Shown here: in pieces, positions 37,852 to 48,021 of the stretch
Position numbering within the stretch: the stretch's first letter is position 1
How the letters are laid out: every line of letters starts with the position of its first letter
Assembly (NCBI RefSeq): GCF_018476905.1
Contig: NZ_JAHCVK010000008.1
Span: 1 to 64,000, forward strand
Direction: 5' to 3'
DNA from: Geomobilimonas luticola
GTDB lineage: Bacteria > Desulfobacterota > Desulfuromonadia > Geobacterales > Geobacteraceae
DNA: 64,000 bases
Position numbers and translations under genes: made by a program
The notes under the pieces: model-generated
The model's database searches: none
Told to the model about the DNA's origin: nothing
The model's input: only the letters and a program-made list of their open reading frames with translations

Positions 37852-38652
37852 TCAGATAACCAGTTCAGCGGTCATGTCCTCGATGATGGAGCCGTCAATT
37901 ATCGCCGCATCACGGCCGAACCCTTCCAGAAGGGCATTGGTGGCAACAATGTTGATGCGCCGGGGAACGCCGCCCGAAAGTTCGAAAATCCTCTGGACCG
38001 CGTCGGGAGTGAACATTCCCGGACTGCCGCCCGCCACTTCAACCCGGAAATCCAGGTACTCCAGGGTTTCCTCCAGATCGAGGGGGCGCAGGTGGTAATT
38101 CATTGCTATCCGTTGCCGGAACGGTTCATACACCGGCGCGCTCAGGATTTTCCGCAGTTCCGGTTGCCCCATCAGGACGATACTGAGGAGGTTCCGGTCA
38201 TCCAGCTGAAAATTGGTCAGAAGCCGGATTTCGTCGAATATTTCCCGGTCCGGGATCAACTGGGCCTCGTCGATGACGATCACCGGCAGGCACCCTTCGT
38301 TGTGGAACCGGTACAGCGCCCCGGTTATCTCCCCCAGGAGATCGTCCTTACCGGCCGGCGGCGTTTCGACCCCCAGATCCCGGGCAATGACCCGCAACAG
38401 TTCCAGAGCGGTGAGGCGGGGGTTGAAGACGAAACAGAACCGGTACCCGTCCCCCATCTCATCCATGAGGGCACGGGAAATGGTGGTCTTGCCGCAACCG
38501 ATCTCGCCGGTCAGGAGGGCCATCTCCCGTTCTTCCAGCACGTACTGAAGACGTGCCAGCGCTTCCCGGTGGCCGTTGCTCAGATAGAGAAAACGGGGGT
38601 CGGGAGTCTTGCTGAACGGTTTTTCCCGAAAACCGTAATAGTCCTTGTACAT
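37852..38652 (-). CDS. ExeA/MSHA-type AAA ATPase
   Basis: 266 residues. Walker A (TGEIGCGKTTIS), Walker B (VIVIDEAQ) and sensor-type residues as in ExeA/GspA-like AAA ATPases; the start MYKDYYGFREKPFSKTPDPRFLY is the standard N-terminus. ExeA proteins normally help secretin assembly and carry extra domains; this one is the bare ATPase. Its place in a che-type operon, between cheA and cheW, points to a role in assembling or positioning the apparatus, which is inference. Confidence 0.82.
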   Translation of the reverse strand: MYKDYYGFREKPFSKTPDPRFLYLSNGHREALARLQYVLEEREMALLTGEIGCGKTTISRALMDEMGDGYRFCFVFNPRLTALELLRVIARDLGVETPPAGKDDLLGEITGALYRFHNEGCLPVIVIDEAQLIPDREIFDEIRLLTNFQLDDRNLLSIVLMGQPELRKILSAPVYEPFRQRIAMNYHLRPLDLEETLEYLDFRVEVAGGSPGMFTPDAVQRIFELSGGVPRRINIVATNALLEGFGRDAAIIDGSIIEDMTAELVI

Positions 38653-38693
38653 CGCCCCGTCTCTCCCCTATGCCGCCAACCGCCTTCAGGAAG

Positions 38694-38721
38694 GGGTACC
38701 GGTCCCTGGTCCCCGGCTCCC
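38694..38721. repeat. GGGACC-type intergenic repeat
   Basis: Units of GGTCCCTGGTCCCCGG type, reverse-oriented relatives of the repeats at 13.7 and 58.3 kb, in the gap between cheA and the ATPase gene. Confidence 0.4.
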
Positions 38722-38732
38722 AACACCCGCCG

Positions 38733-40790
38733 TTAAGCGCTTCCCCTCATTGCCTCGTTGATGATCCCTCCCACATCGAGCACGAGAATGGTACGCTGGT
38801 CACCCAGGTCGGCGGCACCGGAAATCCCCTTGAACCCCTTGAAGGTTTCCCCCATGGACTTGATGACGATGTCCTGCTGCCCGAGGAGATCGTCAACCAC
38901 GATGCCGAGGCGTTTTTCCGCCACACCGACAACCACCACGTAGAAACTCTCCAGGAGATCGGACATCCCCGTGGTCTCGAAAAATCTGTCGAGCCGGAGA
39001 AGGGGAAGGGTAACTTCCCGCAGATGGATGACCTCTTTCTTCTCCACGGTGAGAATATCCCTGTTCTCAACCATGATGGTTTCCAGCACCGACGTTATGG
39101 GAATGGCGTAGGTACGCCCTGCGGACGCGATGATGAGCGCCTTGATAATGGCGAGGGTGATGGGGAGGGTGATGGTCATCCTGCTCCCCTCCCCCAACGT
39201 GCTCTCCACGTCCACCATGCCGGAAACGGCTGCGATGTTGTTCTTCACCACATCCATGCCGACACCACGGCCGGAAATCTCGCTCACCGTATCACTGGTG
39301 GAAAACCCGGGGAGGAAGATAAGATCGATCGCCTCACGGTCGGTCAAGGCATCCGCCGGCCCGATCAGCCCCTTTTCCCGGGCCTTTTTCTTCACCCGCT
39401 CCACGTCGATTCCCCGGCCGTCGTCCTCCACCTCGATGACGACATGGTTCCCCTTCTGGAACGAGGAAAGGCGGATGATTCCTTTTGCGTCCTTGCCGAG
39501 CGTGCGGCGCTCTTCGGGGAGCTCTATCCCGTGATCAATGGCATTGCGGATGATGTGCATCATCGGGTCGGAGATGTCCTCCACGATAAGCTTGTCCAGT
39601 TCCGTATCCGCACCGAACGTCTTCAATTCCACCTTCTTCCCCTGCTCGCGGGACACCTTCCGGACGATGCGGGACATCTTCTCGAAGAGCTGGCCAACGG
39701 GTATCATCCGTATCTCCATGACCCCCTTCTGCAGTTCGGTGAGCTTGCGCTCCAGCACCTTCGCCGATTTGCCCAGTTCGCTCGCCAGGGCGGGGTGGCC
39801 GTCCCGCCGCAGGTTGGCGACAAACTGGCTGATGCTCGAATGGGAAAGGACCAGTTCGCCGACGATGTTCATCAACTCGTCCAGTTTGCCGATATCCACC
39901 CGCACCGTGCGGCTGAAGCTCTTGGCGGTCACGGCGGTATCCGCCGCCGCGGCTGCTTCGCCACCCGTGGCAGCCGTGACATCCTCTCCATCGGCAACCG
40001 TGGAGGAAGTCGCCGTTTCGGCCGCCCCCCTCCCCCCCCCACCGAGACGGGTAATGATGACATTGTCCTTGTCCACCAGGGCCGTTACCGCGGCAGTATC
40101 CAGTTCGGAACCGAAGAGAATCTCGAAATCGATGCCGGCATCCAGACCGCCCCCGGCGCTTGGCAGGGTGCTGATAACCTCGCCCCCCTGCTTGAGTGTA
40201 TCGGTCAACTCCCCCAGGTCCTGGTCGAAGGTCATCAGGCTGAACGAGGCATGGATGGAATAGACACCGCGCCCCTTCTTGACGTTTTCCAGAAGACGAT
40301 GCTCCTCGTATTCCGTCAGGGCACCGAGGATTTTTTCCGAGATTCCGAGCCCGGCAAGGGGAGAAACGGTCTCCGTCGAGGGAGGGGGGCTGAGGCAGGA
40401 GTTGATCCGGGAAACCGCCCGCTCTATTCCCTGGGTATCACTGACGCCGGTTCCGGCACCACGCACCATGGTACCGAGCAGCTCCATGGAGTCAAACAGC
40501 ACACTGACGGTGGTCTGGTTGAGAACCGCCTTGCCGAGCCGCAGGGAATCCAGGAGATTCTCAAGGTTGTGCGCCAGGTCGGCGATGTCGGTGAAGCCGA
40601 ACATGCCGGCCAGCCCCTTGAGGGAATGGGCGCCCCGGAAGATGGAATTGACCAGGTCCGGATTGCAGTCCCCCGTATCGGCGCAATCGCTCAGGCCGAC
40701 CAGATCGAGGCTCAACTGGTCAATGATCTCTTCCGCTTCGGCGAGGAAATCCTTAACCGCCTTCCCCAGATTGTCGTTATTACCGCTCAT
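38733..40790 (-). CDS. cheA: chemotaxis histidine kinase CheA
   Basis: 685 residues. P1 with H55 in GAHSLKG; a variable linker/P2-like region; P3 dimerisation (KLDELMNIVGELV); P4 ATPase with N box (IIRNAIDHGIELPEER), G1 (DDGRGID) and G2 (GRGVGMDVVKNNI); and P5 CheW-like domain. It phosphorylates the CheY and CheB proteins encoded nearby in response to receptors. The core is complete, with no fused receiver. Confidence 0.96.
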   Translation of the reverse strand: MSGNNDNLGKAVKDFLAEAEEIIDQLSLDLVGLSDCADTGDCNPDLVNSIFRGAHSLKGLAGMFGFTDIADLAHNLENLLDSLRLGKAVLNQTTVSVLFDSMELLGTMVRGAGTGVSDTQGIERAVSRINSCLSPPPSTETVSPLAGLGISEKILGALTEYEEHRLLENVKKGRGVYSIHASFSLMTFDQDLGELTDTLKQGGEVISTLPSAGGGLDAGIDFEILFGSELDTAAVTALVDKDNVIITRLGGGGRGAAETATSSTVADGEDVTAATGGEAAAAADTAVTAKSFSRTVRVDIGKLDELMNIVGELVLSHSSISQFVANLRRDGHPALASELGKSAKVLERKLTELQKGVMEIRMIPVGQLFEKMSRIVRKVSREQGKKVELKTFGADTELDKLIVEDISDPMMHIIRNAIDHGIELPEERRTLGKDAKGIIRLSSFQKGNHVVIEVEDDGRGIDVERVKKKAREKGLIGPADALTDREAIDLIFLPGFSTSDTVSEISGRGVGMDVVKNNIAAVSGMVDVESTLGEGSRMTITLPITLAIIKALIIASAGRTYAIPITSVLETIMVENRDILTVEKKEVIHLREVTLPLLRLDRFFETTGMSDLLESFYVVVVGVAEKRLGIVVDDLLGQQDIVIKSMGETFKGFKGISGAADLGDQRTILVLDVGGIINEAMRGSA

Positions 40791-40846
40791 GTGTACTCTC
40801 GTCAGGTGCGGGACGTAATGGCATCATCACGGGACGCTGCCCTCCT

Positions 40847-41212
40847 TCATCCAAGATACTTCCCCACCAGCTCAAGCAGTCTGGTCGGATCGAACGGCTT
40901 CACCAGATACTCATTGGCCCCCAGCGCCAGCCCCTTTTCCAGGTCCTTCTCACTGCTCTCCGTCGACACGATGAACAGGGGGATATGCTGGTAATTCGGG
41001 TTGTTTCGTACGTAGCTTATCAATTCGAGGCCATTGATGTCGGGCATGTTGATATCGGTGATGATCAGGTCCACCTTTTCCCGGGGAAGCAGGCGGAGCG
41101 CCTCGAACCCGCTGGACGCCTCGACGATCTCGTAGCCGTCGACGGACCCGATGGTGGAGGCCAGAAGGGAACGCATGGTGGGAGAATCTTCGGTTATGAG
41201 TATCTTTTTCAC
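40847..41212 (-). CDS. cheY: CheY-like response regulator
   Basis: 121 residues. Receiver with TEDS pocket, phosphoacceptor D53 (TDINMP), switch residues IVSTESS and YLVKPFDP. The start overlaps the upstream gene stop by 4 bp (ATGA). It is close in pattern to the CheY at 29.8 kb, so the pathway has at least two CheY outputs. Confidence 0.9.
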   Translation of the reverse strand: MKKILITEDSPTMRSLLASTIGSVDGYEIVEASSGFEALRLLPREKVDLIITDINMPDINGLELISYVRNNPNYQHIPLFIVSTESSEKDLEKGLALGANEYLVKPFDPTRLLELVGKYLG

Positions 41213-42960
41213 AGCCCCTCCGGACTTTTATCTTGCAGCCGGCGCTGCAGGAGTACCTTTTCCATGGCCATTCCTGCCTGGGACAGGAAGATTTCCAAAG
41301 AATCCGTATCACCAACCGGCTTGTGTTCCGGCAGATTGTCGCCGTACAGGATGGCAACGACCTTCCCTTCGCTGACGATAGGACCGGCGAATATCTCCGC
41401 CGGGTATTCGCCGCCAAGACGCTCTATGAGGTAACGGTTCCACTGCCCGTCGTCCGGCTTTACCTTGAGAGGCTGTTGGGACTCGATGACCCTGGCAAAC
41501 AGGGATTCCTCGTCCCGGGGGATACGCATGGTGCGCACCCTGGAGTCGGCAAGCCCTTCGCGGTCCTGGATGCCGAACTGGCCAAGTCCGACGATCTCGT
41601 CCTTCTTGACGATGAACACCACCGCCCGGTTCATGAACTCCGATGCAAAGCGGAGCACCAGGAGGATGATCCCCCCCCCGAGGGAAGGGTTGTTGAGCTC
41701 TTCGAGCATCCCCCGGAGCAGGGAGATGCCAGTGCTCTGCTCCACCTGGCCGCGCCCCGGCCCCAGTTCTTCACCCATCTCCAGGCGGAGTTCATCGGCG
41801 ATGTTGACCTTGTCGTTCCACTCTGCCGGTGCCTCTCCCGCCTCCACCCGGTGCAGCTCCTGCCGAAGAAGGGCAGAGAAGACCTCCAACGTGCCGGGAT
41901 CAGCCAGTTCGGTCTTGCGGGGTTTCATGGCAAAGGCATACCCCATCTCCCGGACTTTCCGTTCCGCGTCACTGTTGTTATAGTCAGCCACCACCAGCAC
42001 CGGAAGTTCGGGGAAATTGGTATGGACCAGGTCCAGGAGCTCCAGCCCCCCCAGGATGCCCGAGCCATCCATCCGGGGCATGATCAGGTCGACGAGAAGT
42101 GTGGGGCGAATCCCCTCCCGGTAGAGGGTGTCGATTTTGATCAACCCATCTTCGCTCCCCTCGAAAGCGAAAACCTCGTAACCGCACACCTGGAGAGACG
42201 CCACCATGATCTCGCGGGTCGTCGTGTCGTCGTCCACCAGGACCAGCTGGCGCACCGCCACGGGCTCTGCTGACCCGGGCGCTGCAACCGGCTCCGCCGG
42301 TGATCCGCCGGCAGGCTCCGCCCCGCCGGCAGGTTGTGGAGCCGGCGCGGAGGATTGGATGAGGTCAAAGGCAAGGTCAACGCTCTCTTCGGGTCTGACC
42401 GGTGGAAGGACATCCGCCGGCATTTCGTCGATGACCTCGCCGCGGTGACGGCGTTCGTCGATGATGCGGGAACCTTCCATGGCAAGAAACTGGGGGTTGA
42501 GCCCCTGGTCGAGCATAAACTGCACCGGATCGAGGTGGGTATTGTCGATGGGTGCAACATTATCCTGCAGTTCGAAATCGAAGGTTCCCTCAGCCCAGGC
42601 AAAGAGCGAATAGACCACGTTTTCGATCTGCTCCCGCACCACCTGCTCGATAGTGTCGGGGGTAACGTTGTAGTGCTTGATGAGAATCGTCCCCAGTCGC
42701 TCCCGGAACCCCTCGGTCTCCTGGATGGCAAGCGACTTCTTGAGGGCAGGCAGGTCGATGACCCCCTTCTGGACGAGGACCTCACCGAGATTCTGATGAA
42801 AAGCGCTGGAACTGGCACGAATGACCTGGCCACTGCGAAAGAAAATCTTCCCCTCGCGACCGCGGCTGTGGAGGGTAAGCAACCCCGACTTGCGACTCAG
42901 GCTGACTATCTGGAGGATCTCTCCGAGACCCAGATCTTCAAGGTTTCCGACAAGGCTCAT
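41209..42960 (-). CDS. DUF4388 (PatA-like) - receiver - GAF-like regulator
   Basis: 583 residues, first gene of the operon. An N-terminal DUF4388/PatA-like domain (about 1-140: GEILQIVSLSRKSGLLTL, GKIFFRSGQVIRA), a proline/alanine linker, a receiver (about 230-345: VLVDDD, DLIMPRMDG), and a C-terminal GAF-like region (about 400-575). DUF4388 proteins are common in Geobacter and myxobacteria, often beside Frz/Che-like clusters, and may control polarity. Promoter at 43005-43033. Confidence 0.82.
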   Translation of the reverse strand: MSLVGNLEDLGLGEILQIVSLSRKSGLLTLHSRGREGKIFFRSGQVIRASSSAFHQNLGEVLVQKGVIDLPALKKSLAIQETEGFRERLGTILIKHYNVTPDTIEQVVREQIENVVYSLFAWAEGTFDFELQDNVAPIDNTHLDPVQFMLDQGLNPQFLAMEGSRIIDERRHRGEVIDEMPADVLPPVRPEESVDLAFDLIQSSAPAPQPAGGAEPAGGSPAEPVAAPGSAEPVAVRQLVLVDDDTTTREIMVASLQVCGYEVFAFEGSEDGLIKIDTLYREGIRPTLLVDLIMPRMDGSGILGGLELLDLVHTNFPELPVLVVADYNNSDAERKVREMGYAFAMKPRKTELADPGTLEVFSALLRQELHRVEAGEAPAEWNDKVNIADELRLEMGEELGPGRGQVEQSTGISLLRGMLEELNNPSLGGGIILLVLRFASEFMNRAVVFIVKKDEIVGLGQFGIQDREGLADSRVRTMRIPRDEESLFARVIESQQPLKVKPDDGQWNRYLIERLGGEYPAEIFAGPIVSEGKVVAILYGDNLPEHKPVGDTDSLEIFLSQAGMAMEKVLLQRRLQDKSPEGL

Positions 42961-43004
42961 ACGCTATCATTCTGGTCGTGGGGAGATGGGATAAAATGCC
43001 GCTA

Positions 43005-43033
43005 ATCATACCCCATTCGGGCTGCCAAGTAAA
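43005..43033 (-). promoter_or_regulatory. sigma-70 promoter of the che-type operon
   Basis: On minus: TTTACT (43033-43028), 17-bp spacer, TATGAT (43010-43005); 45 bp upstream of the first start codon. Confidence 0.65.
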
Positions 43034-43106
43034 GCACTTTAGGTCGCCACGGGGGTCGGGAGCCTCCGCTCCGGATGAGGTCCGGGCCACCGGTTGACCA
43101 GGCGGT

Positions 43107-44423
43107 TCACCGACGCTCCCGCCCCTTGAACATGAGGTGCAACGGCGTGCCGGTAAAGCCGAAGGCCTCCCGGATCTGGTTCGCCAGATACCGCTCGTAG
43201 GAAAAATGAATCCCCTCGGGACGGTTGGTGAAGATGACGAAGGAAGGAGGGCGGGTCCCGACCTGGGTGGCGAAGTAGAACTTCACCCGCCGACCCTGAA
43301 AAAGGGGCGCGTGATGGGCGGCGGTCGCCGCGCTGAACACACGGTTCAGTTCAGAGGTGGTAACCCGCTTGGCATACTGGGCCATGACGTTGTCCACCTC
43401 TTCCATGATCTTCCCGAGCCGCTGTCCCGTCTTGGCCGAAACGAAAACGATCGGCACAAAGGGGAGGAACTTGAATTCGGTGCGTATCCGGTCCACGAAC
43501 CTGCCGAGGGTGGCGTTGTCCTTCTCCAGGGTATCCCACTTGTTGACGACGAAGATGCACCCCCGCCCCGCCTCGTAGGCATAGCCGGCGATCTTGCTGT
43601 CCTGCTCCGTGACCCCCTCCTCGGCATTGATAACGATGAGCACCACGTCCGCCCGCTCGATGCTCCGCAGGGAATCCATGACGCTGTACTTCTCTATCTT
43701 CTCGGTGGTCTTCCCCTTGCGCCGGATGCCGGCGGTGTCGATGAGGAGAAACCGTTTCTTGTGCCAGGTGAACAGTGTGTCCACCGCATCCCGCGTCGTA
43801 CCGGGGGTAGGATTTGCCACCACCCGCTCGAAGCCGAGGAGACGGTTCACCAGGGACGATTTCCCCACGTTTGGGCGCCCGACCACCGCGATACGGGTAA
43901 TATCTTCATCCTGTGCCTCCGAACGATCGACCGGCAAGGCCTCACAGACCTCCGTCATCAGGTCGCCGATCCCCCGGTTGTGCTCGGCGGATACAGGATA
44001 GAGGGTTTCGACGCCAAGGGCGTAGAAGTCGCCGATGCCGCTCTCCAGCTTGTCACCATCCACCTTGTTGACCAGGTGGAACACCGGCTTGTCGACACGG
44101 CGGAGCATCTCCACAACCTCCCGGTCAGCAGGGGTGAGACCGCTCCGGCCATCCATGACGAACAGGATCAGGTCGGCCTCGTCCATGGCGAGCTGGGATT
44201 GCTCCCGCATCTGCTGGAGGAGCCGGTCGTTCGTCTCCGGCTCGAAGCCCCCCGTGTCCACGAGGATGAACGGCACGTCGAACCGGTTGACCTCGGCATA
44301 GTTGCGATCCCGGGTCACTCCCGGCATATCGTCCACCATCGCCTTGCGGCGACCGACCAGACGGTTGAACAGGGTCGATTTCCCCACGTTGGGGCGCCCC
44401 ACTATGGCAATTATAGGTTTCAT
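43107..44423 (-). CDS. der: ribosome-associated GTPase Der (EngA)
   Basis: 438 residues from the ATG at 44423 (AAGGAAAG upstream). Two tandem G domains, each with [18 protein letters not shown] and NKVD/NKWD, and a C-terminal KH-like domain. Needed for 50S subunit assembly. It follows era by 108 bp in the rnc-radical SAM-era-der series. Confidence 0.96.
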   Translation of the reverse strand: MKPIIAIVGRPNVGKSTLFNRLVGRRKAMVDDMPGVTRDRNYAEVNRFDVPFILVDTGGFEPETNDRLLQQMREQSQLAMDEADLILFVMDGRSGLTPADREVVEMLRRVDKPVFHLVNKVDGDKLESGIGDFYALGVETLYPVSAEHNRGIGDLMTEVCEALPVDRSEAQDEDITRIAVVGRPNVGKSSLVNRLLGFERVVANPTPGTTRDAVDTLFTWHKKRFLLIDTAGIRRKGKTTEKIEKYSVMDSLRSIERADVVLIVINAEEGVTEQDSKIAGYAYEAGRGCIFVVNKWDTLEKDNATLGRFVDRIRTEFKFLPFVPIVFVSAKTGQRLGKIMEEVDNVMAQYAKRVTTSELNRVFSAATAAHHAPLFQGRRVKFYFATQVGTRPPSFVIFTNRPEGIHFSYERYLANQIREAFGFTGTPLHLMFKGRERR

Positions 44424-44531
44424 GTACTTTCCTTTATGTAAAATCATTCGACGGAGAGGACAGAGAGGTCGAATGTTCGGTCAAAATGCTTCGCGTCTTG
44501 GTATCTTGGCGCCCAGAGAGTGTTCGAACAA

Positions 44532-45428
44532 TCACTCGTAGCCGAATTCTTTCAGCATCTTCGGACTCTCGCTCCAGTCCTTTCGCACCCGGACGAACAG
44601 CTCGAGGAACACCTTCGCATCCAGCAACCGCTCGATCTCCTGCCGGGCCTGCATGCCGATCTTCTTCAGCATCTCCCCCCTGCGGCCGATGATGATCCCC
44701 TTCTGGGAGTCCCGTTCCACATTGATGGTGGCAGCGATGGAGATGAGGCCGCCGTCTTCCCGTTCCTTGAAGGTGTCCACCACCACCGCGGTGGAATAGG
44801 GGACCTCGTCGCGGGTAAGGCGGAACACCTTTTCCCGGATGATCTCCGCCACAACGAAGCGCTCCGGCACGTCGGTCAGGATATCGTCGGGGAAATAGGG
44901 AGGGCCTTCCGGCAGACAGCCCCCCACCAGTTCCACCAGGCGCTCCACGCCGTCACCGGTGCCGGCCGACACCGGCACGATCTCCCGGAACGGATAGAGC
45001 TTGGCATAGGCAGCGATCAGTTCCAGGAGTCTCCCCTTCTCCACCAGGTCGATCTTGTTGATGACGAGCAGAACCGGCGCGTCCGCCTTGGCCAGGGTCT
45101 CCAGCAGCAGATCCTCCTGGGCGGCCGGACTGACGTTCGCCTCCACCAGGAAGAGGATGGCATCGACCCCCTGGACGGCGGTGAGGGCCGTATCCACCAT
45201 GTAGCGGTTGAGACGGGAACGGGCCTGGTGTATCCCCGGCGTGTCGATGAAAACGATCTGGCCGCCGGGCAGGTTGTGAATCCCCTGGATACGGTTTCGC
45301 GTGGTCTGGGGCTTGTCCGAGGTGATGACGATCTTGTCACCCAGGATGCGGTTTAAAAGGGTCGATTTCCCCACGTTGGGGCGACCGATGATGGAAACGA
45401 ATCCGGAATGGAATGAATCAGTTGACAA
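44532..45428 (-). CDS. era: GTPase Era
   Basis: 298 residues from a TTG at 45428: GGAG lies 9 bases upstream and the product then begins just before [15 protein letters not shown], the usual Era N-terminus. One G domain ([15 protein letters not shown]) and a C-terminal KH domain that binds 16S rRNA. The TTG start lies inside the end of the upstream radical SAM gene (11-bp overlap), suggesting coupling. Confidence 0.93.
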   Translation of the reverse strand: MSTDSFHSGFVSIIGRPNVGKSTLLNRILGDKIVITSDKPQTTRNRIQGIHNLPGGQIVFIDTPGIHQARSRLNRYMVDTALTAVQGVDAILFLVEANVSPAAQEDLLLETLAKADAPVLLVINKIDLVEKGRLLELIAAYAKLYPFREIVPVSAGTGDGVERLVELVGGCLPEGPPYFPDDILTDVPERFVVAEIIREKVFRLTRDEVPYSTAVVVDTFKEREDGGLISIAATINVERDSQKGIIIGRRGEMLKKIGMQARQEIERLLDAKVFLELFVRVRKDWSESPKMLKEFGYE

Positions 45429-46488
45429 GGTGAGTTTCTCCAATTGATGTGATCGTAAACAAATTCCCTCTGCGGCTGACAGAACCGGCCTCCACCCGCA
45501 GCTCCTGGCGGGGAATTGCGGGGTCGGCAATGATCGACGCCACGTTTATCCCCTCACGGCGAAGGGTCTCCAGATTGCCGCGACGCTGCCCCGCCACGTC
45601 GGCCACCCGGGAGGGTGCACAGAAGATGGTCACGTCGCTCCCCCGGGGCAGGTCGGTCGCCAGTTTCCGGGTGAGATCGAGGCAGAGTTCTCCCTCCACC
45701 AGCTGCCGGAAGGCCGGGTGGTAAGGGCCGGCCACCACGCCCCCTTCGCTCTCAAGCTCCGCGGTCGGCTGCAGGCCGATCCGCACCACCGGGACGCCAG
45801 CCCGGAAGGCGGTCTTGAGAAGCTCTTTGCACAGAGAAACGGCGTCAGCAGGGGAGAGTGGGATATACTCCCCCACCCGGTAAAGTTCTGCAAGCCGCGT
45901 CCCGGCAATCACCAGGGTCGGATAGATCCGGAAGAAGTCGGGATCAAGTGCAAGCACCTCGCGCAGCGACGCAAGGCTCGTGGCCGGCGTATCGCCGGGG
46001 AGCCCCGGCATGAGCTGGGCGCCGAGAACCATCCCCGCATCCTTCACCAGCCGGCAGGCGCTCACCACCTGGGCAGCGGTATGCCCCCGCCCGGCCCGCG
46101 ACAGCACCCGGTCATCCATGGACTGAATGCCGAGCTCGACGGTATAAACCCCCATCCTCCGCAACCATGCAAGCCTCTCCCCGTCAACCGCATCGGGCCG
46201 CGTCGAAATGCGGATACCGCTCACCTCGCCCCGTTCCCGCAAAGACTGCAATGGCCCGAGCAGGCGCTCCTGGTCGACAAGGGAAAGGGCAGTGAAACTG
46301 CCGCCGAAAAAGGCCACTTCAACGGCATTCCCCCCGGCGGTACCCCGGTAAGCGGCTATCCTGGACCGTATAGCCTCGTGATCAGGGAGTTCCCCGGCAG
46401 CACCGGCAATCCGCGTCTGGTCGCAGAAGATGCACTGGTGGGGGCACCCCTGGTGGGAGATGAAAAAAGGGACGATGATCGGTCTCAT
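45418..46488 (-). CDS. radical SAM protein, Elp3-like core
   Basis: 356 residues. CPHQCIFC near the start gives the C-x3-C-x2-C cluster site; later motifs ([34 protein letters not shown]) follow the Elp3/coproporphyrinogen-oxidase-like branch. No acetyltransferase domain is present. The substrate is unknown. It overlaps rnc by 4 bp and era by 11 bp, an arrangement common in this lineage, so an RNA or translation link is possible. Confidence 0.85.
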   Translation of the reverse strand: MRPIIVPFFISHQGCPHQCIFCDQTRIAGAAGELPDHEAIRSRIAAYRGTAGGNAVEVAFFGGSFTALSLVDQERLLGPLQSLRERGEVSGIRISTRPDAVDGERLAWLRRMGVYTVELGIQSMDDRVLSRAGRGHTAAQVVSACRLVKDAGMVLGAQLMPGLPGDTPATSLASLREVLALDPDFFRIYPTLVIAGTRLAELYRVGEYIPLSPADAVSLCKELLKTAFRAGVPVVRIGLQPTAELESEGGVVAGPYHPAFRQLVEGELCLDLTRKLATDLPRGSDVTIFCAPSRVADVAGQRRGNLETLRREGINVASIIADPAIPRQELRVEAGSVSRRGNLFTITSIGETHLVN

Positions 46489-47204
46489 CCGGTACCGGAT
46501 TCTCGGGCAAGGCGTTCCAGTGCAGCCCGCGCTGCCGCCTGGGCAGCCTCCTTCTTGCTCCTGCCATTTCCAACACCCATGAATTCCCCTTCCACGGCGA
46601 CTACAACTGTAAAAAGTCGCTCATGGTCGGGCCCCTCGGTTTCCGTAACAGCATAGATCGGCGCTTGTTTCCCCCGTGCCTGGACAAGCTCCTGGAATTG
46701 CGTCTTGTGGTCTTTCCCGCATGACGCGTGGCCTTTTCCGGTCAAAAGATGGCCAAAGTGGGTCTTGACCAACCGCCGGGCCGGCCGCATCCCCCCGTCC
46801 AGGTAAACAGCCGCCAGGAGAGCCTCATAGGCGTCGGCCAAGATGGACCGCTTCTCCCTCCCGCCGCTCTTCTCCTCCCCCCGTCCCAACAGGAGGTACT
46901 CCCCGAGACCGAGGGACCGGGCGACGCCTGCCAGGCTCTCCTCGTCCACCAGAGAGGACCTCATCCTGGTAAGCTCCCCTTCCCTGCTATCGGGAAGACG
47001 TTCCATGAGGAGGGCACTCAGAAAGAAATCGAGGACCGTGTCGCCGAAAAACTCAAGCCGTTCGTTGTCGCGCAGAGTCCGGTCGGCAGCTTCGTTAAGG
47101 TACGAGCGATGGGTCAGGGCCTCGTACAGCAGGCGCCGGTCCTTGAAGGTGTAGTCGATGGAGTCTTCCAGTTCTGCCAGCAGGCCATTGTCCCGCATGT
47201 CCAT
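46485..47204 (-). CDS. rnc: ribonuclease III
   Basis: 239 residues. An N-terminal RNase III domain with the signature NERLEFFGDTVLDFF and acidic metal ligands, and a C-terminal double-stranded RNA-binding domain (from about 160). It cuts rRNA precursors and structured mRNAs. First gene of the rnc-radical SAM-era-der set, divergent from tmk. Confidence 0.96.
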   Translation of the reverse strand: MDMRDNGLLAELEDSIDYTFKDRRLLYEALTHRSYLNEAADRTLRDNERLEFFGDTVLDFFLSALLMERLPDSREGELTRMRSSLVDEESLAGVARSLGLGEYLLLGRGEEKSGGREKRSILADAYEALLAAVYLDGGMRPARRLVKTHFGHLLTGKGHASCGKDHKTQFQELVQARGKQAPIYAVTETEGPDHERLFTVVVAVEGEFMGVGNGRSKKEAAQAAARAALERLARESGTG

Positions 47205-47247
47205 AAAACCACCGTATGACCTGGCGGGGAACTACCCCGCAGAGATA

Positions 47248-47259
47248 ACACAATTGTGT
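47248..47259. promoter_or_regulatory. 12-bp perfect palindrome in the rnc-tmk divergent region
   Basis: ACACAATTGTGT, 44 bp upstream of rnc and 61 bp before the tmk -35 box; a possible operator. No regulator is implied by the sequence. Confidence 0.35.
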
Positions 47260-47319
47260 GACTATAGCTAAAGTTCCAGATTTTATCAATAGATATGCCG
47301 CTTTGGCCGGATTTTTATC

Positions 47320-47348
47320 TTGATTAATTCACGTCCCTCTCCTATAAT
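47320..47348 (+). promoter_or_regulatory. sigma-70 promoter of tmk
   Basis: TTGATT (47320-47325), 17-bp spacer, TATAAT (47343-47348); the tmk ATG is 28 bp further on. Confidence 0.85.
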
Positions 47349-47376
47349 TTTTTATTTTTCGACCTTGAGGTGCTGC

Positions 47377-48021
47377 ATGGCCTGCTTCATTACATTCGAA
47401 GGGATCGAGGGGTGCGGCAAGACCACCCAGATGAGGATCCTGGCAAAGCGCCTGGAAGCCCTCGGCAACAGCGTTACCACGACGCGGGAGCCGGGCGGGT
47501 GCCCCATTGCCGACAAGATCCGCGGGATCCTCCTCGATGCGGAGAACAGCGCCCTGGTCCCCCTGGCCGAACTCCTTCTCTATGCCGCGGCACGGGCACA
47601 GCATGTGGCCGAGGTCGTCACACCAGCCCTGGCAACCGGGCGGGTGGTGCTCTGCGACCGTTTCACCGATGCCACCCTCGCCTACCAGGGGTACGGTAGA
47701 GCGCTCGACCGGGAAACCATCGACCGGCTCAACGAGATGGCGACGACTGGGATTCGTCCCGACCTGACCATCCTCCTCGACTGCCCGGTGGAAACGGGGC
47801 TGGAGCGGGCCATGGCCCGAATAAACAGTACCGCCGGCGCCAGGGAAGAGCGGTTCGAACTGGAGACCATGGAATTCCACCGCCGGGTGCGCGACGGCTA
47901 CCTGCAGCTGGCGGCCCGCGAGCCGGAACGTTTCGTGGTCATCGACGGCGCTGCCGGGGTCGAGGATACCGCCGCCGCCATAGAAACGGCCGTCCTCGCC
48001 AAATTGTCCGGGAGGGGATAA
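47377..48021 (+). CDS. tmk: thymidylate kinase
   Basis: 214 residues from the ATG at 47377 (GAGG upstream). P-loop FEGIEGCGKTTQ, the DRF motif (LCDRFTDATLAYQGYGR) and the LID region with arginines. It phosphorylates dTMP to dTDP. The stop and the holB start share TAATG, so tmk and holB are coupled. Confidence 0.96.
   Translation: MACFITFEGIEGCGKTTQMRILAKRLEALGNSVTTTREPGGCPIADKIRGILLDAENSALVPLAELLLYAAARAQHVAEVVTPALATGRVVLCDRFTDATLAYQGYGRALDRETIDRLNEMATTGIRPDLTILLDCPVETGLERAMARINSTAGAREERFELETMEFHRRVRDGYLQLAAREPERFVVIDGAAGVEDTAAAIETAVLAKLSGRG

Noticed and set aside
38670-40994. 774-residue open frame on + opposite cheA
   Set aside because: It is antisense to a clear cheA with all kinase motifs; its composition (Arg, His, Gly, Pro) is typical of the reverse of GC-rich coding sequence. 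No ribosome site or domain.
29831-41212. Two CheY genes as a recent duplication
   Set aside because: They share family features but differ throughout and lie at opposite ends of the operon, so a recent tandem duplication is not supported.
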